A DNA stretch of 19,270 nt, taken from Acidobacteriota bacterium. Its GTDB lineage: Bacteria; Acidobacteriota; Terriglobia; Terriglobales; Acidobacteriaceae. The first letter of the stretch is position 1. Each line of letters begins with the position of its first letter. Shown piece by piece: positions 1-6,963 of the stretch. The notes below the pieces were generated by a model. It was not told where the DNA came from and made no database searches. It saw only the letters and a list, made by a program, of their open reading frames with translations. A program made the position numbers and the translations under genes. The stretch is from positions 1 to 19,270 of the forward strand of contig JAGWML010000029.1 in the NCBI GenBank assembly GCA_028873155.1. The letters run 5' to 3'.

Positions 1-23
1 GCATCCGCTCCTGCCGGATCGCA

Positions 24-803
24 CTATTTGTAGGCGCCCTCGCTCTTCAGCAGCTCATCGCGATGCCCGGCATCCACAACCATGGAGCCAAATGCCTGCC
101 CAGAAAGCGGTTGTGCCTTCAGCGTCTCGCGCAAAGATGCGAGCACCGTATCCAGACCCTCCGGCTTTGCCGTGATGTAGACAATGTCAAACGTCCCCGG
201 AGCCTCTGTATGGATCGCCAACGTGTCGATCTCATACTCGAGCACCGTCCCGTCCGCCACCATCTTCTCGAGCAACGGCGCAATCATGTGCTCGCTCAGC
301 ATCTCCACTGCATCATCCGGCGCGTCGTCTTTCAGTTTGTAACTCGCCACCCGCGTGTACGCATTCTTGTACGATCCGGACTTCCAGTTGTAATACCGGC
401 TGACAAAAACCTCGTCCCAGTGCTTGGCGCTGTTCAGCACCGTCGAGCCGGCATCCGAAGCTCCTCGGGCCTGCTCCAGTACCTTGACAATGCCGGCCAG
501 CGACATCGACGACCACCAGACGTCGTGGGTCTCGCTCTTGAGCTCGTGGACAAGGTTGATATCCGTGCCGTAGCCCACAAGGGTCCCGTCGGCCAGCGAC
601 TTCTGAAGCGCCTCATTCACCGGCGCGTTCACTTTCTCCATGTCCGCCCAGTTGGCGCGTGCCACCTGCCAATCAGCGACATAGGTATACATCGGCGGTT
701 TTGGTTTTACCTCTTGTGCATGTGCGCTCGCGCCAATGGCGCAAAGAATGAACATCGCGAGCCCGAACAACCCCGTGGAACTGAACCGAATACTCTTGCT
801 CAT
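24..803 (-). CDS. Secreted protein of two similar halves, function unknown
   Basis: The 259-residue product has an N-terminal signal peptide (positive SKSIR start, hydrophobic core 11-25) with a likely signal peptidase I site after ASAHA at residue 29, so it is probably exported. I do not recognise a named family. The mature part looks like two copies of one alpha/beta unit of about 75 residues (about 39-112 and 151-228). Residues 70-75 (LADGTL) and 182-187 (VADGTV) occupy matching places, each followed by a strand and then a helix ending VLEQ or VLAS. This spacing resembles a tandem ferredoxin-like (dimeric alpha/beta barrel) fold, which is inference. The start at 803 is chosen because GGAGG lies at 811-815, seven bases upstream, and the signal peptide begins there. 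An in-frame upstream ATG at 893 would put about 30 non-signal residues in front. The gene is divergent from the DUF2203 leader. Confidence 0.85.
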   Translation of the reverse strand: MSKSIRFSSTGLFGLAMFILCAIGASAHAQEVKPKPPMYTYVADWQVARANWADMEKVNAPVNEALQKSLADGTLVGYGTDINLVHELKSETHDVWWSSMSLAGIVKVLEQARGASDAGSTVLNSAKHWDEVFVSRYYNWKSGSYKNAYTRVASYKLKDDAPDDAVEMLSEHMIAPLLEKMVADGTVLEYEIDTLAIHTEAPGTFDIVYITAKPEGLDTVLASLRETLKAQPLSGQAFGSMVVDAGHRDELLKSEGAYK

Positions 804-862
804 GGATCGACCTCCACTGTGATTTGGCCAGCATGGGTTTGGGGGGATTTCTGGCAGAGCGA

Positions 863-868
863 AGTATA
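863..868 (-). promoter_or_regulatory. Possible -10 element for the secreted protein gene
   Basis: On the minus strand these bases read TATACT, five of six matches to the sigma-70 -10 consensus. They would give a leader of about 50 bases before the ATG at 803. I see no good -35 hexamer 16-18 bases upstream, so the call rests on one box only. Confidence 0.3.
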
Positions 869-903
869 GCGGAGGATTCCTAGCATCACGCATCTATATT
901 TCG

Positions 904-916
904 CGGGCGAAGCCCG
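904..916. other. Small perfect hairpin, GAA loop
   Basis: CGGGC, GAA, GCCCG forms a perfect 5-bp stem with a three-base loop in the divergent intergenic region. It is not followed by a T-run on either strand, so it is not a clear terminator. It could be a structural element or chance in GC-rich sequence. Confidence 0.3.
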
Positions 917-940
917 GCCGCTCCATCGAGAACCGGGATC

Positions 941-959
941 CGGCAGGCCTTGGCTGCCG
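941..959. other. Inverted repeat upstream of the DUF2203 leader
   Basis: CGGCAG (941-946) and CTGCCG (954-959) are perfect inverted arms around a seven-base centre (GCCTTGG) that could extend the stem with a bulged base. It lies 72 bases before the leader ORF start. It may be an operator or an RNA hairpin. It overlaps the weak -35 candidate listed next. Confidence 0.3.
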
Positions 960-979
960 CGTTCCCGCCCGGATATGAC
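950..979 (+). promoter_or_regulatory. Weak promoter candidate for leader ORF and DUF2203
   Basis: TTGGCT (950-955) and TATGAC (974-979) are 18 bases apart, each with four of six consensus matches. Transcription would start near 986, leaving about 45 bases before the ATG at 1031. The boxes are weak and this is a low-confidence suggestion. Confidence 0.22.
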
Positions 980-1030
980 AATGAATTGCACCGAAGCAGG
1001 CGCCCGTTAACACAAAGGAGGCATGCCGCG

Positions 1031-1084
1031 ATGAAGACTCCGGCCCGCTTTCGTCGTATTCTTGTAAGCAAGAACCTGCGATGA
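1031..1084 (+). CDS. Short leader ORF (17 residues) coupled to DUF2203
   Basis: A perfect Shine-Dalgarno sequence AAAGGAGG at 1014-1021 stands nine bases before this ATG. The frame reads MKTPARFRRILVSKNLR and stops with TGA at 1082-1084. That stop overlaps the ATG of the DUF2203 gene (1081-1083) in a four-base ATGA junction typical of translational coupling. The DUF2203 ATG has no good ribosome site of its own, because the bases before it read AGAACCTGCG. The peptide is basic (K2, R6, R8, R9, K14, R17) and carries no run of one amino acid, so it is not an obvious amino-acid attenuator. Alternative views are that the good ribosome site is a remnant, or that a sequencing slip hides a longer DUF2203 start. 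The second is unlikely because MKTFTLDEA is a normal start for that family. Confidence 0.5.
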   Translation: MKTPARFRRILVSKNLR

Positions 1085-1521
1085 AGACCTTTACCCTGGA
1101 TGAAGCCCACTCCCTGCTGCCCGTGCTCGAGTCGCTGCTCAAGCGTGCGCTCGAGGGCAAGGAAGCTGCGGAAAAGGTCGAGTCCGATCTCTCCGCTCTG
1201 GCCCAGCGCATCTATCTCGCCGGCGGTATGCAGGTTGACGTGGCAAGCGTCGCCCGCCAGCGTGCCGAGATGGAAGGCCACCTTCAGCGCGTCCGCGAGA
1301 CCGTTGCCGAAATCGACGCCATCGGCGTCCAGGTCAAAGATCTCGACTCCGGCCTGCTCGACTTCCCCTGCCGTATCGACGACGATATTGTTCTTCTCTG
1401 CTGGCGCATGGGCGAGTCCGCCATCGAGCACTGGCACACCGTCGAAGCCGGTTTCAAGGGCCGCCAGCCCGTCGACGAGCGTTTCCGCCGCCGCTCCAAC
1501 TCCGGCAACCGCCCAAACTAG
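1081..1521 (+). CDS. DUF2203 family protein
   Basis: This 146-residue soluble protein matches the DUF2203 family in layout. The start MKTFTLDEAHSLLPVL resembles the family's usual FTLEEA-ALLP beginning, and a helical middle (about 15-80) follows. The C-terminal half carries the conserved signature VKDLDSGLLDFP (85-96), VLLCWRMGE (104-112), HW (117-118) and EAGFKGRQP (122-130). The biochemical role of the family is unknown to me. The tail after residue 132 is basic and low in complexity and is probably disordered. The start at 1081 is set by family likeness, and translation is probably coupled to the short ORF ending at 1084. A GC-rich hairpin overlaps the stop codon. Confidence 0.88.
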   Translation: MKTFTLDEAHSLLPVLESLLKRALEGKEAAEKVESDLSALAQRIYLAGGMQVDVASVARQRAEMEGHLQRVRETVAEIDAIGVQVKDLDSGLLDFPCRIDDDIVLLCWRMGESAIEHWHTVEAGFKGRQPVDERFRRRSNSGNRPN

Positions 1522-1537
1522 GGCCTGTCCCAGGCCC
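1521..1537 (+). terminator. Hairpin at the DUF2203 stop codon
   Basis: GGGCCTG, TCC, CAGGCCC is a perfect 7-bp GC-rich stem with a three-base loop that begins on the last base of the TAG stop. No real T-run follows (TCAGCCTCGCGTTCC), so intrinsic termination would be weak. It may instead mark or protect the transcript end. From 1538 to 1708 I see no gene. Confidence 0.4.
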
Positions 1538-1708
1538 TCAGCCTCGCGTTCCGTGCAACCGTAGGTCCGCCGCTTCTTCTCAAGCGAATTCGCTCCCTTT
1601 GCGTCTTATCCGATGTGAAGCCTCCGCCGGGCTCCGGCACCGTCTCGCCGAGGACGAACCCGCGGCAAAAGCTGTACTCTGGGCAGGATGGCCCGCATGG
1701 GAGCAACG

Positions 1709-2860
1709 ATGACCTCGTCCAATTGGGCAAAACTCGCCCTCGCCGCACCTCTCCTGCTCACCGGCTGTAAAGGCTTCTGGAATGCGCCCCCCGCCTCGAC
1801 AACCACTCCTACCACCACGGCCTCCAGCGGCCGGTTTTTCGTGCTCAACGCTGCTACGTCGCAAATGGCCGGCTACTACGTCAACGCAGGCGTGCTCACC
1901 ACTCTCCCCGGCAGCCCGTACACCTTGCCCGCCACTCCGCTGGCGCTCGCTATCTCACCCAACAACGGCTTCCTCTACGTCAGCACTATTAGCGGCATTT
2001 ATCTCTACCTCATCGCCTCCAATGGCCAGCTCACCCTGGGCAACTCCGGCAACGTCATCTCGTCCGATCAGGCCATCAGCCTGCAGGTAGACGCCACCAA
2101 CTCCTGGCTCCTCGATGTCTCCTCCGGCGCGGCGCAGGCCTTCGCCATCCCCATCAGTCCCACCACGGGCCTCGTCACACAGCCCACCGAGCAATTTGTT
2201 CCCTTGCCTGCCACCACGCTCCAGCAGGTCGCTCTTTCGCCCGCCAACACCACCGCCTTTGTCGCCATGGGCTCGGGGGGAACAGCCATCATTCCCTTCA
2301 ACTCCGCCAACACCAATCCCTTCGGCGTGGTCAGTACCGTCGCCGTCAAAAACAGCGCGGGCGCGGCCCTCTCCGTCGCTACAGACACGAGCAGCAGCCT
2401 GCTCTTCATCGGCGAGACCGTTGCCTCCTCCGGCTCCAACTCCGGAGGCCTGCGCGCCATCGACCTCGCCACGCTCAAAGAACTCTCCGGCTCGCCCTTC
2501 GCCACCGGCGGTCTTGCTCCCTACGACATCCTGCCCGAAAAAGCCGGAACCTACATCTACGTCGTCAACCGTCAGGTCAGCGGCAGTTCCACCGGAGTCA
2601 TTCAGGGATACACGCTGTCCAACACCGGCGGCGTCTACACGCTCACCGCGCTCACCAAAACCGTCTCCGCTGGCACGCACCCCGTCGCACTCGCAGAAGA
2701 CAACACATCCACCTTTGTCTTCGCCGTTGACTACGACGGCAACCCCGACCTCATGGGCTACACATTCGACGCCACCACCGCCGGACTGCTCGACTCGGCC
2801 ATCTCCTCAGCCACCGGCACCGATCCGGTCCAGGCCAATGCCATCGCAGCGCTCCACTGA
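1709..2860 (+). CDS. Beta-propeller lipoprotein, lactonase/YVTN type
   Basis: The 383-residue product begins with a lipoprotein signal (K8, hydrophobic 9-17, lipobox LLTGC with Cys20), so it should be lipid-anchored, and lysine after the Cys does not suggest inner-membrane retention. A Thr/Pro/Ser-rich linker follows. The body is made of beta-propeller blades of the type seen in COG2706 lactonase-like proteins, with recurring units such as FVLNAATSQMAGYYV, FLYVSTISGIYLYL, YIYVVNR and FVFAVDYDGN, often followed by small-residue turns and a GSP motif (GSPYTLP, GSPFATG). Such proteins are abundant in Acidobacteriota. Their substrates are mostly unknown, and lactonase activity should not be assumed. 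I chose the ATG at 1709 because GGGAG lies five bases upstream and it gives a normal 19-residue signal. ATGs at 1688 and 1697 are also in frame. Confidence 0.85.
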   Translation: MTSSNWAKLALAAPLLLTGCKGFWNAPPASTTTPTTTASSGRFFVLNAATSQMAGYYVNAGVLTTLPGSPYTLPATPLALAISPNNGFLYVSTISGIYLYLIASNGQLTLGNSGNVISSDQAISLQVDATNSWLLDVSSGAAQAFAIPISPTTGLVTQPTEQFVPLPATTLQQVALSPANTTAFVAMGSGGTAIIPFNSANTNPFGVVSTVAVKNSAGAALSVATDTSSSLLFIGETVASSGSNSGGLRAIDLATLKELSGSPFATGGLAPYDILPEKAGTYIYVVNRQVSGSSTGVIQGYTLSNTGGVYTLTALTKTVSAGTHPVALAEDNTSTFVFAVDYDGNPDLMGYTFDATTAGLLDSAISSATGTDPVQANAIAALH

Positions 2861-2893
2861 GCGCGCACGCCCTCGACCCTGTAGCATGAACCC

Positions 2894-3751
2894 ATGCTCG
2901 GCGGCGCATCCCTCGCATGGTGGATCGGCTTTCACGTCGTGGTGCTCGCGTTCCTCGCCGTCGATGCGCTGCTGACGCGCAAGCGTCATAACATCCCGCA
3001 GACACAGGCCGCCGCATGGGCCTGGACAGCGCTGCTCGCAGTCGGCGCGGCTCTATTCGCCGGTTGGATCGCGGTGGATCAGGGCCATCAGCCCGCACTC
3101 GAATTTGTCGCCGGTTACACCATCGAGCTCTCGCTCAGCATCGACAATCTCTTCGTCTTTCTCGTGCTCTTCCACGGCTTCCACGTCAGCGCGGAGCGCC
3201 AACATGAAGCACTGCTCTGGGGTGTGCTCGGCGCAATCATCCTGCGCGGCCTGTTTATCGCCGCAGGCGTCGCCCTGCTGCAACACTTCGCGTGGATCAC
3301 CTGGATCTTTGGATGCCTTCTGCTCTACGCAGCCTGGCGGCTGCTGCGGGGCGGGTCGGCGCACGCCGCGGTCCCCGCGTGGATCCAGCGCCTGCATACC
3401 TCCGGCCAGTCGCTCTTGCCCGTCATCGTCGCCGTCGAGCTCACTGACCTGCTCTTCGCGGTCGACTCCATCCCCGCCGTGCTCGCCGTCTCCCACAACC
3501 CCTTCGTGGTCTACACGTCCAACATCGCGGCCATTCTCGGCCTGCGGTCGCTCTACTTCGCGCTCGCTGCACTGCTGGGCCGCTTCCGCTACCTTCACTA
3601 CGGCCTCGCGGCGCTCCTGGCCTTTGTCGCATGCAAGATGCTGGCAGCCCACTGGATCGAAATCTCTATCACGGTTTCACTCGCGTTCATGGGACTCATC
3701 CTCGGCGTCTGTGCATTGGTTTCGTTCAAACTCGAAACGCGCCGGTCGTAA
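2894..3751 (+). CDS. TerC/Alx family membrane protein, probable metal exporter
   Basis: This 285-residue integral membrane protein has about seven to nine hydrophobic segments and both TerC hallmark acidic motifs. The first is ELSLSIDNLFVF (78-89) and the second is ELTDLLFAVDSIPAVLA (182-198). The acidic residues E78, D84, E182, D185 and D191 sit inside membrane helices, as expected for cation handling. Bacterial members such as Alx and YkoY are linked to manganese export and to supplying metal to exported enzymes. That role is inferred here from the family. The gene starts 33 bases after the lipoprotein stop with only a weak ribosome site, and the gap is far too short for a yybP-ykoY manganese riboswitch, so none is present next to the gene. 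It ends seven bases from the convergent nadB stop, with no terminator hairpin between. Confidence 0.9.
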   Translation: MLGGASLAWWIGFHVVVLAFLAVDALLTRKRHNIPQTQAAAWAWTALLAVGAALFAGWIAVDQGHQPALEFVAGYTIELSLSIDNLFVFLVLFHGFHVSAERQHEALLWGVLGAIILRGLFIAAGVALLQHFAWITWIFGCLLLYAAWRLLRGGSAHAAVPAWIQRLHTSGQSLLPVIVAVELTDLLFAVDSIPAVLAVSHNPFVVYTSNIAAILGLRSLYFALAALLGRFRYLHYGLAALLAFVACKMLAAHWIEISITVSLAFMGLILGVCALVSFKLETRRS

Positions 3752-3758
3752 AACGTCT

Positions 3759-5357
3759 TCACCACGACTCAAAGGTCACACGCCCATCGCTCGTCCAAAC
3801 CGAGTGCTTTCTGAAGCGCGCATCATCCCGCTCCGGAAAATCGTTCCTAAAGTGCGCGCCCCGGCTCTCCGTGCGTGCCAGCGCCGCCTCCAGAATCGAT
3901 CGCGCCACCACGCAGAGCGCCTCGGCTTCAACGAGTCTGCGGCTCGCGCCCGCATGACTTCGCAACTCCACCACCTGTGCGGCGCACTCCGCCTGCACGC
4001 ACTGGCCTTCCTGCAACGTTGCCTCTTCGCGCAGCAATCCCGCAAAGGTCCACATGCCCTGCTGGAGCCGCTGGATCGTCGCTTCAAGTCTCTGTTCCTC
4101 GCTGGCACTCAACGCCCCACCCACAGCCGGAGCTTGTCCTGCAGCCGCCGCCGACAGCCCATCGGCAAGAATCGCCTTCGCCGCGCGCGCGCCAAATACC
4201 AGCCCCTCCAGCAGCGAATTCGACGCCAGCCGGTTTGCGCCGTGTACGCCGGTGCACGCCGCCTCGCCCGCCGCATACAGCCCGCGCACCGTTGTGCGAC
4301 CATCCAGGTCCGTGCGCACGCCGCCCATCAGGTAGTGCGCCGCTGGCCGCACCGGAATCAGATCCCGGTCGAGCGCCAATCCATAGCGGTCCAGCACCGC
4401 GCTGATGCCAGGAAACCGCTGCCGCAGGTCCACGCCCTTCACATGCCGCATGTCCAGATGCACCACGCGCGATTCACCTGGATGCGCGCCCATCCCCTCG
4501 CGCGTGATCGCCCGCGCCACCACATCGCGCGGCGCAAGCTCCAGCAGCGGGTGATACCGCTCCATGAACCGCTCGCCGCGATCGTTGCGCAAGTACGCGC
4601 CTTCACCGCGCAAGGCCTCCGACAGCAGAAACCGCGGCGCGCCCGCCAGCGACAGTGCCGTCGGATGAAACTGGTAGAACTCCATGTCTGCCAGCACCGC
4701 GCCCGCCTGCGCAGCCAGAGCGATCCCATCGCCCGTCGCCACCTCTGGATTCGTTGTGTCGCTGTAGACCTGGCCCGCTCCGCCTGCAGCCACCAGCACC
4801 GCCCGCGCGCTCACCCGGCTGCGACGTCCTTCGCGATCCAGCAAGTCCGCGCCGATCACCCCTCCACCTTCGGTTACCAGCGCCGTCACCGTCGTCCACT
4901 CGGCAAACGCGATGCCCCTGTGCGCGCGCGCAAACGCCGCCAGTGACCGGCTGATCTCCGCGCCTGTCGCATCGCCGTTCGCATGCAGGATGCGCGGCAG
5001 GCTGTGCGCTCCTTCGCGCGTGCGCAGCAGTCGCCCTTCCTCGCGATCAAACCGTGCGCCCCACTCCATCAGCTCGTGCACGCGCTGCGGCCCCTCGGCC
5101 ACCAGCACTTCAGCCGCTTTCTGATACACCAGCCCGTCACCCGCACTCAACGTGTCTTTGAGGTGCAGCGCAATATCTTTGTCGCCTTCCATCGCCACTG
5201 CAATGCCGCCCTGCGCATAGTGCGTGTTCGATTCGGCCACCGCCTCCTTCGTGACCACCAGCACTTGCCCGTGGCCCGCCAACTCCACCGCCGCGCGCAG
5301 CCCCGCCACGCCCGCGCCCATCACCAGAAAATCCACTCTCTGCTGCTCGTCGCTCAC
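3759..5357 (-). CDS. nadB: L-aspartate oxidase
   Basis: The product (532 residues, normal length) is the FAD enzyme that oxidises L-aspartate to iminoaspartate, the first step of de novo NAD synthesis in the cytoplasm. The N-terminal dinucleotide-binding motif is GAGVAGLRAA (14-23), followed by THYAQGGIA (45-53). Active-site motifs of the succinate dehydrogenase/fumarate reductase flavoprotein fold are REGAHS (114-119), HPTAL (231-235), LRGEGAYL (249-256), APRDVVARAI (275-284) and RPAAHYLMGG (337-346). The glycine-rich GEAACTGVHGANRLASNS (364-381) contacts FAD. By comparison with E. coli NadB, E115, H231, R277 and H341 are the likely catalytic set. The start is GTG (5355-5357), set by the position of the FAD motif, and its ribosome site is weak. 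The partner genes nadA and nadC are not in the window. Confidence 0.96.
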   Translation of the reverse strand: MSDEQQRVDFLVMGAGVAGLRAAVELAGHGQVLVVTKEAVAESNTHYAQGGIAVAMEGDKDIALHLKDTLSAGDGLVYQKAAEVLVAEGPQRVHELMEWGARFDREEGRLLRTREGAHSLPRILHANGDATGAEISRSLAAFARAHRGIAFAEWTTVTALVTEGGGVIGADLLDREGRRSRVSARAVLVAAGGAGQVYSDTTNPEVATGDGIALAAQAGAVLADMEFYQFHPTALSLAGAPRFLLSEALRGEGAYLRNDRGERFMERYHPLLELAPRDVVARAITREGMGAHPGESRVVHLDMRHVKGVDLRQRFPGISAVLDRYGLALDRDLIPVRPAAHYLMGGVRTDLDGRTTVRGLYAAGEAACTGVHGANRLASNSLLEGLVFGARAAKAILADGLSAAAAGQAPAVGGALSASEEQRLEATIQRLQQGMWTFAGLLREEATLQEGQCVQAECAAQVVELRSHAGASRRLVEAEALCVVARSILEAALARTESRGAHFRNDFPERDDARFRKHSVWTSDGRVTFESW

Positions 5358-5403
5358 TCTTCGAGGCTATCACCGCGCATTCCCACCTCCGCCTGCGCAA
5401 CCG

Positions 5404-5466
5404 CCCATGGGAACGACTGACGCGACAGCCCGCAACCGTGTAAGCTGTCTGCCAGCAGCCCATGGG
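5404..5466. promoter_or_regulatory. Pair of CCCATGGG palindromes in divergent promoter region
   Basis: The same 8-bp palindrome CCCATGGG occurs at 5404-5411 and 5459-5466, a centre-to-centre distance of 55 bases or about five helical turns. Both lie in the 165-base gap between divergent nadB and the MgtC/DUF4010 gene. Between them is a weak sigma-70-like pair, CTGACG and TAAGCT, spaced 18 bases on the plus strand. The palindromes could bind a dimeric regulator, but their flanks differ and no regulator gene is nearby. Confidence 0.3.
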
Positions 5467-5522
5467 TCGCTCGCCAGGGCTTCCAGCATTTCTCGCAGCC
5501 CACACCCGGAGGCCACGCCCGC

Positions 5523-6782
5523 ATGGAACTCCTCAACGAATTGCCGCCCGACGTCTTCAAGATCACCCTTGTCCTCTTTCTCTCGTTCCTCATCGGACTC
5601 GAACGTGAAGAACACAAGGCCACCGGCACCTACGCCTTCGGCGGCGTGCGCACCTTCCCGCTCATCGGCCTCGTCGGCTACTCCGTCGCGCTGCTTTCGG
5701 GCGCGCAGGCGCTGCCCCTCATCGTCGGTTTCCTCGTCATCGCGGCCTTCCTGCTCATCTCCTACTGGCACAAGATCTCCCGCTTCGAAGGCGCAGGCGT
5801 CACCACGGAGATCTCCGGCCTCGCCACCTTCATCGCCGGCGCACTCATCTTCTACGGGCACTTCTGGACCGCCACCACCCTAAGTGTCGCCAGCCTCCTG
5901 CTGCTCGACCTCAAAGCCGCACTCGAGCGCCTCGCCGTCCGCATCGCTCCAAACGAAATCCTCACCTTCGCCAAATTTCTCCTGCTCAGCGGCGTCATTC
6001 TCCCCGTCCTGCCCAATCAGGTCTTCACGCAGTTCCACATCAATCCCTTCAAAACGTGGCTGGTCGTCGTCGCCATCAGCGCCATCTCCTACGCCAGCTA
6101 TGTGCTCCAGAAGCTCACCAAAGGCCAGGGCGGCATCGTGCTCGCCGCGCTGCTCGGCGGCGCCTATTCCTCCACCGTCACCACCGTTGTGCTCGCCCGT
6201 CGCGCAAAATCTCAGAACCAGCCGCACCTCTACTCCGGCAGCATCCTCATCGCCTCCGGGGTCATGTATCTGCGTCTCATCGCTCTACTGGCGCTCTTCA
6301 ATCACGCACTCCTGCGGATGGTCCTCGTGCCGTTCCTCGTGCTCGCAGGCCTTGCCGCAGGCACGGGCTGGCTCTGGTCGCGCCGTGCCGATCATGCGCA
6401 AGCTGCCGCGCAGGAATCGCTCGAACCCAAAAACCCTCTCGACCTGCTGGCCGCCTTCTTCTTCGCCGCGCTATTCCTCGTTATGCTCGTTGCCACGCAG
6501 CTCGCCGTCACCTACCTCGGCCGCGGCGGACTCAACGCCCTTGCCGCGCTCATGGGAGTCAGCGATGTGGACCCCTTCATCATGGGCCTCACTCAGGCCG
6601 CCGGAACCGGCACCCCCCTCCAGGTCGCCGCCGTCGCCATCATCATCGCCGCAGCCAGCAACAACATCATCAAAGGCATCTACGCATCCTCGCTCGCCGG
6701 CCGCGATACCGGAAGACAGAGCCTCATCTTCCTCGCCTCGCTCGCCGCCCTCAGCCTCGTGCCCATTCTCTGGATTGGCTGA
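5523..6782 (+). CDS. MgtC/SapB family membrane protein with DUF4010 domain
   Basis: The 419-residue multi-pass membrane protein has an N-terminal MgtC/SapB-like domain (about 12-140), with the conserved LIGLEREE (23-30) and GGVRTFPLIGLVG (40-52) stretches. A C-terminal DUF4010 region (about 180-415) follows, with LGGAYSSTVTTVVLARRA and AAASNNIIKGIYA. The family is tied to Mg2+ limitation or membrane ATPase control in MgtC itself, but the two-domain form has no settled transport activity. I infer an inner-membrane role in ion or envelope homeostasis only. The start is supported by GGAGG at 5508-5512, ten bases before the ATG. It is divergent from nadB and followed by a 181-base gap. Confidence 0.88.
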   Translation: MELLNELPPDVFKITLVLFLSFLIGLEREEHKATGTYAFGGVRTFPLIGLVGYSVALLSGAQALPLIVGFLVIAAFLLISYWHKISRFEGAGVTTEISGLATFIAGALIFYGHFWTATTLSVASLLLLDLKAALERLAVRIAPNEILTFAKFLLLSGVILPVLPNQVFTQFHINPFKTWLVVVAISAISYASYVLQKLTKGQGGIVLAALLGGAYSSTVTTVVLARRAKSQNQPHLYSGSILIASGVMYLRLIALLALFNHALLRMVLVPFLVLAGLAAGTGWLWSRRADHAQAAAQESLEPKNPLDLLAAFFFAALFLVMLVATQLAVTYLGRGGLNALAALMGVSDVDPFIMGLTQAAGTGTPLQVAAVAIIIAAASNNIIKGIYASSLAGRDTGRQSLIFLASLAALSLVPILWIG

Positions 6783-6963
6783 CACGAAAGGAACTCATAC
6801 CCTTACTGCGACAAAACTGTTGCACTGTTTCGGCTATGATTGGTCTGTATTTTCACCGTGCGGCACAAGGCCCACCTCGTAGAAGAGCTTTTGACAGATA
6901 CATCTCAATCCTTGCTCTTGCGCAAGTATTGGTCGCCTATAAGTCCCTGATGGATATTTAGCT
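6783..6963 (+). other. Lower-GC intergenic gap, possible 41-codon ORF
   Basis: This gap is clearly richer in A and T than the flanking genes. An open frame of 41 codons runs from ATG 6836 to TAG 6959-6961 (MIGLYFHRAAQG to KSLMDI), ending two bases before the next gene's ATG. It has no Shine-Dalgarno site, so coding is doubtful. TATGAT at 6835-6840 could be a -10 box but lacks a -35 partner. A consensus TTGACA at 6891-6896 has no -10 box at 16-18 bases. The promoter of the next gene is probably here but cannot be fixed. Confidence 0.3.

Noticed and set aside
2861..2893. Manganese riboswitch before the TerC gene
   Set aside because: The gap is only 33 bases, too short for a yybP-ykoY element, and it shows no matching structure.
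3752..3758. Bidirectional terminator between terC and nadB
   Set aside because: Only seven bases separate the convergent stops and no hairpin with a T-run is visible there.
3105..4946. Plus-strand open frame of 613 codons over terC and antisense to nadB
   Set aside because: The translation is rich in Arg, His, Pro and Ser with no domain likeness, while the other frames encode clear TerC and NadB proteins. Long false frames are expected at this GC content.
6891..6896. Consensus -35 box TTGACA before the spermidine-synthase-like gene
   Set aside because: No -10-like hexamer lies 16-18 bases downstream; the nearest, TATAAG at 6938, is 41 bases away.
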